From Luteococcus sp038433135 (GTDB lineage: Bacteria > Actinomycetota > Actinomycetes > Propionibacteriales > Propionibacteriaceae): a stretch of 64,000 nucleotides of DNA. The position numbers were made by a program, and so were the translations under genes. Under the pieces are notes generated by a model. That model saw only the letters and a program-made list of their open reading frames with translations, was not told where the DNA came from and searched no databases. The DNA is taken from positions 34,431 through 98,430 of the forward strand of contig NZ_JBCDMV010000007.1 of the NCBI RefSeq assembly GCF_038433135.1. Direction: 5' to 3'. Below, piece after piece: positions 1 to 8,075 of this stretch (position 1 is its first letter; each line of letters starts with the position of its first letter).

Positions 1-614
1 GGAATGAGACGGCCCCGGTGACGCCCTCGGCGGGAGTCAGCGAACCCGCGCCCACCGGCGGAGCGATGGTGGAGTGCCCCACCGGCGGTGGCGGCAGCAC
101 CCCGTACAGCGGCAATGAGTTGCGTGGTGGCGGGCTGGTGATCCCGGTGGTCGCCGACTGGCAGGATGCCTCCAGCCAGGCCTTCACCCTGCCCTGGACC
201 CGGGATCTGCAGGGCCAGACCAAGGTGATTCACCGGGGCGGCAGCACCACCTGGTTCTCGGTTCAGGCCGTGGGTGCCGTACAGAAGTCCGACGGCTTCA
301 CCGAGGTCCGCAACAGCGCCCGGATGATGATGAGCTGCTTCGCCACCTCCAGCTACTACTCGGGCTACACCGGCCGCCAGGATCTGGTCACCGAGCAGGT
401 CGATGTCGGTGGCAAGAAGGGCTGGCACCTGCGCAGCGAGGTCTACGTAGAGATGCCGTCGATGCCCCAGGTGCGGGGCGACGTGATCGACGTCGTCGTC
501 GTGGACACCGGGAATCCCGACACCCTGGGGGTCTTCGTGAGCTCCGCGACGATCGACGACGCCCCGGTGCAGGGCGTCATCGATGCCAGCCGCGAAGCGA
601 TGAAGCTCGGTTGA
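1..614 (+). CDS. 5'-truncated envelope-type protein of unknown function
   Basis: The reading frame is open from base 3 at the left edge, so the true start lies outside the window; about 203 residues are visible. The first 40 residues are rich in Gly, Pro, Ser and Thr, like the linker that follows a lost signal peptide or membrane anchor in many actinobacterial surface proteins. A globular part of about 160 residues follows, with mixed hydrophobic and charged strands and no motif I recognise. It ends just before the convergent SPOR-type gene. A GTG at base 18 could be read as a start but has no clear ribosome site, and the frame continues upstream of it. Function unknown. Confidence 0.6.
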   Translation, partial: NETAPVTPSAGVSEPAPTGGAMVECPTGGGGSTPYSGNELRGGGLVIPVVADWQDASSQAFTLPWTRDLQGQTKVIHRGGSTTWFSVQAVGAVQKSDGFTEVRNSARMMMSCFATSSYYSGYTGRQDLVTEQVDVGGKKGWHLRSEVYVEMPSMPQVRGDVIDVVVVDTGNPDTLGVFVSSATIDDAPVQGVIDASREAMKLG

Positions 615-617
615 GCC

Positions 618-863
618 TCAGTCCTCGATCGGGCTGCCGTCGAAGCGGACCCGCTCCTCGTCGTCCTTCTCTTCTTCTTCCTCGGGATCGTTGAAGCGCG
701 GGTCGGTTTCCCACGTCTCGTTGCGCTCCTCGACGTGCTTCAGCGCCTGGGCGGCCTCCTCCTGAGTGGCGTAGGGGCCCAGCCGGTCCTCGACCTTGGC
801 CTCGCCCTCGCGGACCACGCGATGCTCCTTCAAGGACCAGTACCACTGCTCTGCTTCGGCCAT
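618..863 (-). CDS. Small SPOR-like conserved actinobacterial protein
   Basis: An 81-residue acidic protein with the pattern WYWSLKEHRVV, then DRLGPYAT, EEAAQAL and ERNETW, then a Glu/Asp-rich tail. This matches short actinobacterial proteins annotated as SPOR domain-containing, found as single small cytoplasmic proteins; their function is not established. Two ATG codons lie in tandem (866 and 863). The AGGAGG at 874-869 is 2 bases from the first and 5 bases from the second, so the second is preferred. It is divergent from map, with which it shares a short promoter region. Confidence 0.75.
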   Translation of the reverse strand: MAEAEQWYWSLKEHRVVREGEAKVEDRLGPYATQEEAAQALKHVEERNETWETDPRFNDPEEEEEKDDEERVRFDGSPIED

Positions 864-877
864 CATTGCCTCCTGAC

Positions 878-883
878 TAGACT
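878..883 (+). promoter_or_regulatory. Predicted -10 box for leaderless map transcript
   Basis: TAGACT lies 6 bases before the GTG start of map. No Shine-Dalgarno sequence precedes that GTG, so transcription probably starts at or next to the start codon. The same arrangement recurs at many genes in this window. Confidence 0.5.
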
Positions 884-889
884 GCGTCC

Positions 890-1741
890 GTGACTGCCAT
901 CAAGCCTTATCCCGTGAGCCCGCGTCGGGCCGTTCCGTCCTCGATCGTTCGTCCCGAGTACGTGGACAGGCCTGCTCCCCAACCGTACATGGGCAGCAAT
1001 GTGCAGTCAGCGGAGACGATCGAGAAGATGCGCGAGGCCGGCCGGATCGCCTGCGGCGCGATGCACGAGGCGGGCAAGGCGATCGCCCCCGGCGTCACCA
1101 CCGACGAGCTGGACCGGATTGCCCACGAGTACATGCTGGACCACGGGGCCTACCCGTCGACGCTGGGCTACCGCAGCTTCCCCAAGAGCATCTGCACCAG
1201 CGTCAACGAGGTGATCTGCCACGGCATCCCGGACGCCCGCCCGCTGGAGGACGGCGACCTGGTCAAGATCGACGTCACCGCCTACAAGAATGGCGTGCAC
1301 GGCGACAACTGCTACACCTTCGGTTGCGGCGACGTGGACGAGGAGTCCCGGCTGCTGACCGAGCGCACCCAGGAGGCGATGAACCGGGCGATCAAGATGT
1401 GCCAGCCCGGCCGCCCGCTGAGCGTGATCGGCCGGGTGATCGAGAGCTATGCCAAGCGCTTCAACTACGGCGTGGTCAGGGACTACACCGGCCACGGCGT
1501 GCACACCGCCTTCCACTCCGGCCTGGTCATCCTGCACTACGACGAGCCGCGGCTGGACACCCCGATGGAGGTCGGCATGACCTTCACCATCGAGCCGATG
1601 CTCTGCCTGGGCGACTACCGCTCCCACCAGTGGGATGACGGCTGGACCGTGGTCACCAATGACGGCTCCCGGGTGGCGCAGTTCGAGCAGACCATCGAGA
1701 TCACCCCCACCGGAGCCCAGATCATCACCAAGCTCGACTGA
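890..1741 (+). CDS. map: Type I methionine aminopeptidase
   Basis: Removes the initiator methionine from nascent cytosolic proteins using a dinuclear metal site. The 283-residue protein has an N-terminal extension of about 45 residues, as in the longer actinobacterial MetAPs, including a proline-rich stretch. The pita-bread catalytic domain follows. Metal ligands are visible in the blocks KIDVTAYKNGVHGDN (two Asp), GHGVHTAFHSG (His), FTIEPML (Glu) and QFEQTIEIT (Glu). The GTG start has no ribosome site but sits 6 bases after a TAGACT box, so it is probably leaderless. It is followed by rnpB on the opposite strand. Confidence 0.95.
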   Translation: MTAIKPYPVSPRRAVPSSIVRPEYVDRPAPQPYMGSNVQSAETIEKMREAGRIACGAMHEAGKAIAPGVTTDELDRIAHEYMLDHGAYPSTLGYRSFPKSICTSVNEVICHGIPDARPLEDGDLVKIDVTAYKNGVHGDNCYTFGCGDVDEESRLLTERTQEAMNRAIKMCQPGRPLSVIGRVIESYAKRFNYGVVRDYTGHGVHTAFHSGLVILHYDEPRLDTPMEVGMTFTIEPMLCLGDYRSHQWDDGWTVVTNDGSRVAQFEQTIEITPTGAQIITKLD

Positions 1742-1746
1742 GGTGT

Positions 1747-1820
1747 GCACAAGTTGGCAGCCTGGCGGACACAGAAAATTTCCTGAACGTGCAAATCGCC
1801 AAATAGTTGCCAACTTGTGC
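1747..1820. repeat. 74-bp element bounded by a perfect 13-bp inverted repeat
   Basis: GCACAAGTTGGCA at 1747-1759 is matched exactly by its reverse complement TGCCAACTTGTGC at 1808-1820. Just inside lies a second, shorter pair (TGGCG near 1763 and CGCCA near 1797). The centre is AT-rich (GAAAATTTCC), unlike the surrounding DNA. It lies between the map stop codon and the 3' side of rnpB. It has no coding content and may be a REP/MITE-like element or a transcript-end structure. Confidence 0.6.
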
Positions 1821-1854
1821 GGCCCGAGGGCCAAGGGGCGCCCGCCTCTGGCCC
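1821..1854 (-). terminator. Possible GC-rich terminator hairpin downstream of rnpB
   Basis: GGCCC/GGGCC at 1821-1832 and GGGCCA/TGGCCC at 1828-1854 can form alternative stems just past the RNase P RNA 3' end on the minus strand. There is no U-tract, so this is a weak call. Confidence 0.3.
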
Positions 1855-1865
1855 CAGGACTGGAA

Positions 1866-2279
1866 GACGAGCCGGCCTGTAAGCCGGATTTTGTCCTCGC
1901 GGTTGCCCGCGATGGGTGGTCATCCATCTGCGACGCCTGTTGCCAGACGCCTTCGGCGCGTCCTCCCGAAGGACTCAGCGCCGTGCGACCTACCCGGACG
2001 CTCGGGCGGGCAGCCCTCAATCACGTCCGCGACCCACCAGGGGTGGGCCTTCTTGGTCTTGCTCCGGGTGGGGTTTGCCAGGCCGCCCCAGTCACCTGGG
2101 GCGCCGGTGGTCTCTTGCACCGCCGTTTCACCCTTACCAGCGTTGCCGCTGGCGGTCTGTTCTCTGTGGCACTTTCCCGCGGGTCACCCCGGGTCGGTGT
2201 TACCGACCACCCTGCCCTGTGGAGTCCGGACTTTCCTCAAGGAACCCGTGGTTCCCAGCGATCACCCGGCCGACTCGTC
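1866..2279 (-). ncRNA. rnpB: RNase P RNA (type A)
   Basis: This is the catalytic RNA of ribonuclease P, which matures the 5' ends of tRNAs. On the minus strand the conserved GAGGAAAGTCCGGACTCC block (complement of about 2221-2238) is followed by CAGGGCAGGGTGGT. The terminal P1 helix is visible: GACGAGTCGGCC at the 5' end (2279-2268) pairs with GGCCGGCTCGTC at the 3' end (1877-1866). The length of about 414 nt is typical of high-GC Gram-positives. Exact ends were inferred from P1. The spurious open frames across this region are not genes. Confidence 0.95.
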
Positions 2280-2297
2280 CGTCGTCCAGTGTAAGGC

Positions 2298-3752
2298 CTA
2301 CTGCTGGACGAAGCTCACGGTGCCCTTGGTCAGGTCCACGTCCGCCAGCTTGGCGGTGACCTCCTGGCCCAGCTTGAGCCCGCGCTGCTTGATCCGGCCC
2401 TCGGTGGCGGGCTCGGGGATGGAGATGGTGCCCTCGCCGCGCTTGTCGTCGTAGTCGACGATGGTGCCGGTGAACTTCTGCCCCACATGGCTGGAGAGCA
2501 CCAGGGCCTCGGTCAGGTCCACCACGCCGCGCTCGAACTTCTTGGCTCGCTGGTCGCTGGCGCGCATCTCGTCGGGAAGCGCAGCCAGGGCGTCGCTCAC
2601 CCACGCCGGGACGGGCGTGCCGCTGCACAGATGCACGCAGATCTCGCCGACATAGCGATCCACCAGCCGGCGCAGCGGGGCGGTGCAGTGGGCGTAGTTG
2701 GCAGCCAGCGCGTTGTGCTTCAGGTTCTCACCGGCGCTGGCCTCGTCGACGACGGTGTAGGCGGCGCCCCGGAAGAGCCGGGTGCAGGAGGTCATCATCG
2801 CCAGGTGGCGGGGCTGGCTGACATCCAGCGAGCGCACGAAGTCGGGGTAGCCCATGCCGGCGGGCCACGGGATCTGCAGGCTCCGGGCGATCGCCTTGAG
2901 CCGCTGGACGTCACGCTCCTCGGCGGGCGGCAGGGTGCGCAGGACGCCATTCCTGGCGGTCAGCATCATGCCGGCCGCGGCCATGCCGGTGAGCAGTGAG
3001 ATCTGCGCATTCCACCCCTCGACGGGCAGCGGGGAGCGGAATTCCACCCGCCACTGGTCCCCCTCGGCGACGATCTCCTGTTCGGGCAGGTTCAGGCTGA
3101 CGCCGCCGCGGCTGATCTCCTGCTGTTCGCGCAGCTGGCCGACCTCGCGCAGCAATTGCAGCCATTCGGGCGCGGTGCCGTCGTCGAGCATCTTCTGCAC
3201 GCCGACATAGTCCAATCGTTCCCGGGAGCGCACCAGCGAGCGTTGCACCGTGGCGGAACGCTGGGCGCCGGTGGCATCCAGCTCCACCTGCCAGACCAGC
3301 GCGGGGCGGGGCTTGCCGTCGGCCAGCAGGCTGGCGGCCCCCTCGCTCAGCACCGACGGGTGCAGGGGTGCCCGCTCGATCGGGGCGTAGAAGGTCTGCC
3401 CGCGACGGTGCGCCTCCAGGTCCACCGGGCCGCCGGGCTCCACCCAGGCGGCGACGTCGGCAATGGCGTACCAGACCCGGAAGCCGTCGCCGGCGCGCTC
3501 CAGGAAGAGCGCCTGGTCCAGGTCCATCGAACCCTCGGGATCGATTGTGACGAAGTCGATCTGGGTGTGGTCTGCCCGCTCCCCCAGGCCCCAGGTCTGG
3601 GCGTCGAGCGGGCCGCTGCTGGCGACGGCGGTTGCCGCCGCCTCCACCTCGGGAGCGAAGCCCGACGGCACTTCCAGTTCGCTGCGCAGCCGGTCCAGGC
3701 CGGGCCGAATCGGCTCGGGCACCTGCTGGGCGCTGATGTGACGTGTGGGCAT
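2298..3752 (-). CDS. RNB-domain exoribonuclease (RNase II/R family)
   Basis: A 484-residue protein with the RNB catalytic core in its middle, including IDPEGSMDLDQAL with the Asp residues that bind magnesium, and YAIADVAAWV just after. Family members degrade RNA processively 3' to 5'. Actinobacterial versions of this size lack the long N-terminal cold-shock domains of E. coli RNase R and have a short C-terminal S1-like tail, here ending FTGTIVDYDDKRGEGTI and beyond. The ATG is preceded by AAGGAG. It lies between rnpB and the zinc-ribbon gene on the same strand, so it may share a transcript with the latter. Confidence 0.9.
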   Translation of the reverse strand: MPTRHISAQQVPEPIRPGLDRLRSELEVPSGFAPEVEAAATAVASSGPLDAQTWGLGERADHTQIDFVTIDPEGSMDLDQALFLERAGDGFRVWYAIADVAAWVEPGGPVDLEAHRRGQTFYAPIERAPLHPSVLSEGAASLLADGKPRPALVWQVELDATGAQRSATVQRSLVRSRERLDYVGVQKMLDDGTAPEWLQLLREVGQLREQQEISRGGVSLNLPEQEIVAEGDQWRVEFRSPLPVEGWNAQISLLTGMAAAGMMLTARNGVLRTLPPAEERDVQRLKAIARSLQIPWPAGMGYPDFVRSLDVSQPRHLAMMTSCTRLFRGAAYTVVDEASAGENLKHNALAANYAHCTAPLRRLVDRYVGEICVHLCSGTPVPAWVSDALAALPDEMRASDQRAKKFERGVVDLTEALVLSSHVGQKFTGTIVDYDDKRGEGTISIPEPATEGRIKQRGLKLGQEVTAKLADVDLTKGTVSFVQQ

Positions 3753-3796
3753 CCGTTACTCCTTGCTCTTTGCAGTGCTCGGTTCAGCGGGGTGGT

Positions 3797-4543
3797 TCAG
3801 TCCGGCAGGCCGGACTCCTTGGTGCGCACCAGGATCCGGTCGCACTCCTCGCAGCGCAGTACCTCATTGGCGGGGGCTTCGGCATAGCGGCGCAGGTCGG
3901 CCAGGTTGGCCTCCAGCTGGCAGCCGGTGCAGCGGCGGGCCTTCAGCTCGGCGGCGCCGACCCCCATGCGGGCGGACAGCTTCTCGTAGGTGGCCACCAG
4001 CGGTGCGGGCAGCAGCCGGACGTGGGCCTCGCGCTCCTGCTTGCGCTCGGCCAGGCCGGCGTCGATGTCGCTGAACTGCGAATCCCGCTTGGCCATCAGG
4101 CCACGGATCCGGTCTTCCAGTTCCGTGCGCTGGGTGCTGATCTGCTGCACCTCGGCGGCCAGGTCCTCGACCACCTGCATGGCGTCCAGCTCGTCGTCCT
4201 CGAGCTTGCTGATCCGGCCCTTGAGGTGCTCGATCTCCTCGGTCAGGCCGCGCAGCGCCTTGGCGTCGGAGATGCTGCCGTCGTCCACGCGCTTCTGGTT
4301 GCGAACAAGTCGCTCCCGGGCCGGGGCCAGATCTTCCTCGATCCGCTTGGCATCGCCCTCGGCGTCGCTCAGCCGGGTCTGGGCGGCCACCTGGCTCTCC
4401 ACCAGCGCGGCGCGCTCGGTCATCAGCGTCTGGATGGTCGCCAGCTCGGGCAGGCTCTTGCGACGATGCTGGAGCTGGTTCACCTGCAGGTCCACGGCGG
4501 CAAGGTCCAGCAGCCGCAACTGGTCGGCAGGTTCGGCAAGCAT
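3797..4543 (-). CDS. C4 zinc-ribbon coiled-coil protein (CT398/zf-RING_7 type)
   Basis: A 248-residue protein with a long helical coiled coil (about residues 10-170, rich in Glu, Arg, Leu and Gln). A C-terminal zinc ribbon follows, made of CTGC and CEEC separated by about 25 residues. Members are widespread in Actinobacteria and their exact role is unsettled; a nucleic-acid or protein-scaffolding role has been proposed. The start is ATG 4543, preceded by AGAGGAGA. An upstream extension of the frame to 4807 would run into the divergent MFS gene and is rejected. Confidence 0.85.
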   Translation of the reverse strand: MLAEPADQLRLLDLAAVDLQVNQLQHRRKSLPELATIQTLMTERAALVESQVAAQTRLSDAEGDAKRIEEDLAPARERLVRNQKRVDDGSISDAKALRGLTEEIEHLKGRISKLEDDELDAMQVVEDLAAEVQQISTQRTELEDRIRGLMAKRDSQFSDIDAGLAERKQEREAHVRLLPAPLVATYEKLSARMGVGAAELKARRCTGCQLEANLADLRRYAEAPANEVLRCEECDRILVRTKESGLPD

Positions 4544-4688
4544 GATCGTCTCCTCTTCGCGGCCCGGCACGGGAGTGGGCCTGAGTGGCAGCCTACCCAC
4601 TGCGACGGACAATTCGCTGCTGACCAGCCGGTAGCATGATGCCGCCCCACCTCGTGCAACCCTCGCCCAGCCCGAGGGGAAGGATCCC

Positions 4689-5930
4689 ATGAGCACCCCC
4701 ACCCCCGTCACCAGCATGCCCGGCGACCGCCTGGACGCCGCACAGTACCGCCGACTGGTGATCGTGCTCGGCATCCTCGGCGCCCTCGGCCCGATGACCA
4801 TCGACACCTATCTGCCCGCCCTGCCCCACCTGGCACAGACCCTGGGCGCCTCCAGCTCCCAGGCGCAGCTCACCCTCAGCGCCATGATGCTGGGCCTTGG
4901 CCTGGGGCAGTTGGTCTTCGGTCCGCTCTCCGACGCGGTGGGGCGACGCCGTCCGCTGCTGGCCGGCCTGGTGGTGCACGCCGTCTCCAGCCTGCTGTGT
5001 GGCCTGGCCCCCAATATCTCCGTGCTGCTCGCCGGGCGACTGCTGCAGGGCTTCGCCGCGGCCGCGGTGGCCGTCGCCTCCCAGGCGCTGATCCGCGACC
5101 TCTTCCGCGGCATGCGAGCCGCCGAACTGTTCAGCCGGCTGGCGTTGATCACCGGCATGGCACCGATCCTGGCGCCGCTGGTGGGCTCGGGGTTGTTGAC
5201 CTTCACCTCCTGGCGCGGGGTCTTCGTGGTGCTGGGCCTGGCCGCGGTGCTGATCGGGCTGCTGACCCACAGCCAGCTGGCCGAGACCCTGCCGCCCGAA
5301 CGCCGGATTCCGGCGACGGTGGCCGGCACTCTGGCCGCCTACCGACGGGTGCTCTCGGACAAGCTCTTCCTGGCGGTGGTCTTCGTCGCCGCAATGATCT
5401 TCACCGCCCTGTTCGCCTATGTCTCCGGCTCGCCCTTCGTGATGCAGGGCGTCTTCGGGCTGAGTCCGCAGGCCTTCGGCGTCACCTTCGCGTCGATGTC
5501 GCTGGGCCTGAGCCTGTCCAGCCAGTTCAACCCGCGGCTGGTGCGCCGGGTTGGCCCGGTGCGTGGGCTGATCACCGGGCTGGTGATGATCGTCGCCGGG
5601 GCGCTGGTGATGCTGGCCCTGGCCGAATTCCGGATCGGCGGGCTGGTCGGCTTCCTGGCGCCCATGTTCCTGGTGATGATGGGTCTGGGCATCGCCCTGC
5701 CCAACGCTCCCGCCGTCGCGCTGCACCGGCACGGGGAGGCCGCCGGCACCGCCGCCGCCCTGCTGGGGGCCGCCCAGTTCACCATGGGCGGCGTCGTCAC
5801 CCCTCTGGTCGGCGCGCTGGAAGACGGTACCTCCCGCCCGATCCCGCTGGTGATCCTGGCCTCCGCCGGCCTTGGTCTGCTGGTGCTGCTGCTCGTCGCC
5901 CGACGCCTGCGCGCCGAGAGCTACGACTAG
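4689..5930 (+). CDS. Bcr/CflA family drug-resistance MFS transporter
   Basis: A 413-residue inner-membrane protein with 12 predicted transmembrane helices. GALGPMTIDTYLPALP in helix 1 is typical of the Bcr/CflA drug:proton antiporters, as is the loop 2-3 motif GPLSDAVGRRRPLL. Members export bicyclomycin, chloramphenicol or sulfonamide-type compounds; the substrate here cannot be read from sequence. A good ribosome site (GAGGGGAAGG) precedes the ATG. It is divergent from the zinc-ribbon gene and followed by a sigma-factor gene. Confidence 0.88.
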   Translation: MSTPTPVTSMPGDRLDAAQYRRLVIVLGILGALGPMTIDTYLPALPHLAQTLGASSSQAQLTLSAMMLGLGLGQLVFGPLSDAVGRRRPLLAGLVVHAVSSLLCGLAPNISVLLAGRLLQGFAAAAVAVASQALIRDLFRGMRAAELFSRLALITGMAPILAPLVGSGLLTFTSWRGVFVVLGLAAVLIGLLTHSQLAETLPPERRIPATVAGTLAAYRRVLSDKLFLAVVFVAAMIFTALFAYVSGSPFVMQGVFGLSPQAFGVTFASMSLGLSLSSQFNPRLVRRVGPVRGLITGLVMIVAGALVMLALAEFRIGGLVGFLAPMFLVMMGLGIALPNAPAVALHRHGEAAGTAAALLGAAQFTMGGVVTPLVGALEDGTSRPIPLVILASAGLGLLVLLLVARRLRAESYD

Positions 5931-5981
5931 AATTTCGCGCTGGGGCAGGTCGTCTGGCACAGCTCCCCCATCGCCGGACAG

Positions 5982-6536
5982 GTGCAGGGTGTGAGAGCAA
6001 CCACCAACCAACGGCAGCGGTTCACCGTCGTCTACGACGCCGTCTACGCCGATCTGCTGCGCTTCGTCCAACGTCGCACCCCGGATGGCGCGGAGGACGT
6101 CGTCGCGGAGGCGTTGACCACGGCCTGGCGACGGATCGACGACCTGCCGCTGGACCTGGACGACGCCCGGGCCTGGATCTTCGGGATCGCCCAGCACTGC
6201 CTGCTCAACGACCGTCGCGGCCAGCGACGGCAGGGGGCACTGGCAGTGCGGATCGCCACCGTCGACACCGGCCTGACGCGTAGCGTGGATGATGCCGCCA
6301 GCCTGGCCATTCCGCGCGCCGATCTGGCCCGCGCCTGGCACCGGCTCGGCCCGGACCAACAGGAAGTGATTGCCCTCACGGCACTCGATGGCCTGACCTC
6401 GCAGCACGCGGGCCAGGTCCTGGGGATCACCCCCGCCGCCTACCGACATCGCCTGCAGCGCGCCCGCGCCGAGCTGCGTCGGCTGCTCGACGCCAACGAT
6501 GTCGCCCCGATCACCGCCCTGGAGGAAGTCCGATGA
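5982..6536 (+). CDS. ECF-type RNA polymerase sigma factor
   Basis: A protein of about 184 residues with the two-domain ECF layout. Region 2 begins near residue 12 (FTVVYDAVYADLLRFVQRRT, then AEDVVAEALTTAWRRI). Region 4 is near residues 125-175 (LGPDQQEVIALTALDGL, GITPAAYRHRLQRARAEL). The start may be GTG 5982 or GTG 5991; neither has a strong ribosome site. Its stop overlaps the next start by 4 bases (ATGA), so the following membrane protein is almost certainly its cognate regulator. A TAGAAT box overlapping the preceding stop codon (5928-5933) could be its -10. Confidence 0.85.
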   Translation: MQGVRATTNQRQRFTVVYDAVYADLLRFVQRRTPDGAEDVVAEALTTAWRRIDDLPLDLDDARAWIFGIAQHCLLNDRRGQRRQGALAVRIATVDTGLTRSVDDAASLAIPRADLARAWHRLGPDQQEVIALTALDGLTSQHAGQVLGITPAAYRHRLQRARAELRRLLDANDVAPITALEEVR

Positions 6537-7621
6537 ACGATCACGATCTCGACCACACCCTGCGCACCCTGGACATCGCCGACACCGAACTGTCCGAGGC
6601 CCAACTGACCCGCAAACAGGCCCTGCTGGACGGCCTGCTCGAGGAGAATTCCCCCGTGGTCAGTCTGGATGCCCGGCGGGTACGCCGCAGCCGCGCCGTC
6701 CGCTGGCTGCTCCCCGCCGCCGCGGCGGCCGCCATCGCGGTGCCGCTAACCCTCTGGGGCGGCCCCGCAGCCACCCGCAGCACGGCCTATGCCTCCTGGA
6801 CCGCGTCGGGCCGCCACATTGGCCCCGACACTGCACGCACCATCAGCGAGGCCTGCCGGGAGAATGTGCGGGAGAACCTGGCAAACTCAGCCGCCGGAAG
6901 CGACACCACACTGTCTCCCGATGCCCTGCGAACCGTTGTCACCGAGCAGCGCGGCGACTTCCTGTTCGTTGCCATGGCCGCCCCGGACGGCAGCACCCAG
7001 CAGTGCTTCCTGACAGCGTCCCACCCCACCAGGGTCGAAGGGGCAGCCGGCGGCTGGGCCAGCAAGGACTCGCTGCCCCCCGTCGTGCTGGGGCCGCACC
7101 AGGTGGAGACCCAGACAGGCGGCCAGGCGTCGGGGGCCGAGGGGGATCTCGCCTTCACCATGGGGCGAGTGGGCAAGGACATCACGGCGGTCACCATCCA
7201 CATCGCAGGACGCGACGTGGAGGCGACCGTCAGCAACGGCCACTTCGCCGCCTGGTGGCCGGCCCCCGAACTGGCGCCCAATTCCCCGAAACCCACCGAA
7301 ACCTACGATGTCACGCTCGCGAATGGCCGCACGCTGATCAATGTGCCCAATGTCTTCTCCGGGGGACGCGACCAGGATCCGGCCGCTCGCACGGTTGGCA
7401 AGCTGACCATTGGCGGCGGCAGCCAGGTGGCCACGCTGGGAGGCAGGGTGGGCGCCCACGTCACCGGCGTGACGGTCCTGGCCGATGGCAAGCAGGCCAA
7501 GGCCAGGATCATCGACGGCACCTTCGCCGTCGAGTTCCCCAAGGGCACGAAGCTGGACAACCCCCGCTTCGACCTCACGCTGGATGACGGCACCGCCCTG
7601 AAAGACCAGCAGGCCGCCTGA
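6533..7621 (+). CDS. Membrane-anchored sigma-factor partner with duplicated extracytoplasmic module
   Basis: A 362-residue protein translationally coupled to the sigma factor. Residues 1-55 are cytosolic, 56-74 form one transmembrane helix, and the rest is predicted outside. There is no zinc-binding HX3CX2C motif, so it is not a classical ZAS anti-sigma factor, but the position is that of an anti-sigma/sensor protein. The external part contains two similar modules, residues 211-268 and 304-356. Both start GRVG and run through an ITAVTI/VTGVTV strand, then NGHFAAW/DGTFAVE, ending TYDVTLANGRTL and RFDLTLDDGTAL. Assigning it as the anti-sigma factor is inference. Confidence 0.7.
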   Translation: MNDHDLDHTLRTLDIADTELSEAQLTRKQALLDGLLEENSPVVSLDARRVRRSRAVRWLLPAAAAAAIAVPLTLWGGPAATRSTAYASWTASGRHIGPDTARTISEACRENVRENLANSAAGSDTTLSPDALRTVVTEQRGDFLFVAMAAPDGSTQQCFLTASHPTRVEGAAGGWASKDSLPPVVLGPHQVETQTGGQASGAEGDLAFTMGRVGKDITAVTIHIAGRDVEATVSNGHFAAWWPAPELAPNSPKPTETYDVTLANGRTLINVPNVFSGGRDQDPAARTVGKLTIGGGSQVATLGGRVGAHVTGVTVLADGKQAKARIIDGTFAVEFPKGTKLDNPRFDLTLDDGTALKDQQAA

Positions 7622-7648
7622 TCCCACCCCCCTTCCCCCAACCGGCTT

Positions 7649-7681
7649 TGCCAGCTACTATGTTGTACAAGGTAGCTGGCA
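7649..7681 (+). promoter_or_regulatory. Candidate PadR operator: perfect 10-bp inverted repeat
   Basis: TGCCAGCTAC (7649-7658) and GTAGCTGGCA (7672-7681) are exact inverted repeats around a 13-base centre that holds the smaller palindrome TTGTACAA (7663-7670). A TACTAT -10-like box (7656-7661) lies inside it. It sits 20 bases upstream of the padR start, where an autoregulated PadR repressor would bind. Confidence 0.7.
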
Positions 7682-7700
7682 CCGCCGAATGGAGACTGGG

Positions 7701-8075
7701 ATGGACGAGCGGATCACTCAATTGCGCAAGGGGGCGCTGGACCTTGCGGTACTCGCCCTGCTCGCCGAGACCCCCCGTTATGGCGGGGCACTCGTCGAGA
7801 GTCTGCAGGCGGCCGGGCTGGAGGTCAGCACCGGCACCATCTACCCGATCCTCACCCGGCTGAAGAAGGCCGAACTGGTCCAGACCCACTGGGAGGAATC
7901 CCCCTTCGGCCCGCCGCGCAAGTTCTACACACTCACCGACGACGGCCAGCGGGAACTCGTCGAGCTGGCCGACGCCTGGCGCAGCCTGAACCGCACCATC
8001 GACGGGCTGCTGGCAGCGAATACCCCCGGCACGAACACCCCGGCCACCAGCACCGCAGCCACCGCCGGATCATGA
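7701..8075 (+). CDS. PadR family transcriptional regulator
   Basis: A 124-residue winged-helix regulator. The N-terminal wHTH reads LRKGALDLAVLALLAE then YGGALVESLQAAGLEVSTGTIYPILTRLKKAELV, and GPPRKFYTLTDDGQREL is the beta wing. The short C-terminal helix is the dimerisation arm of subfamily 2. ATG 7701 is preceded by GGAGACTGGG and preferred over the in-frame ATG at 7689, which has no ribosome site. It heads a five-gene operon with 4-base overlaps and lies behind a perfect inverted repeat. It likely represses itself and the ABC transporter; the inducer is unknown. Confidence 0.92.
   Translation: MDERITQLRKGALDLAVLALLAETPRYGGALVESLQAAGLEVSTGTIYPILTRLKKAELVQTHWEESPFGPPRKFYTLTDDGQRELVELADAWRSLNRTIDGLLAANTPGTNTPATSTAATAGS

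Noticed and set aside
1807..2454. Open frames across the 1.8-2.4 kb region
   Set aside because: This is the RNase P RNA; the frames have no protein-like composition.
4593..6449. 618-codon open frame on the minus strand across the MFS and sigma-factor genes
   Set aside because: Low-complexity Gln/Gly/His composition and overlap with two well-supported genes; a composition artefact.
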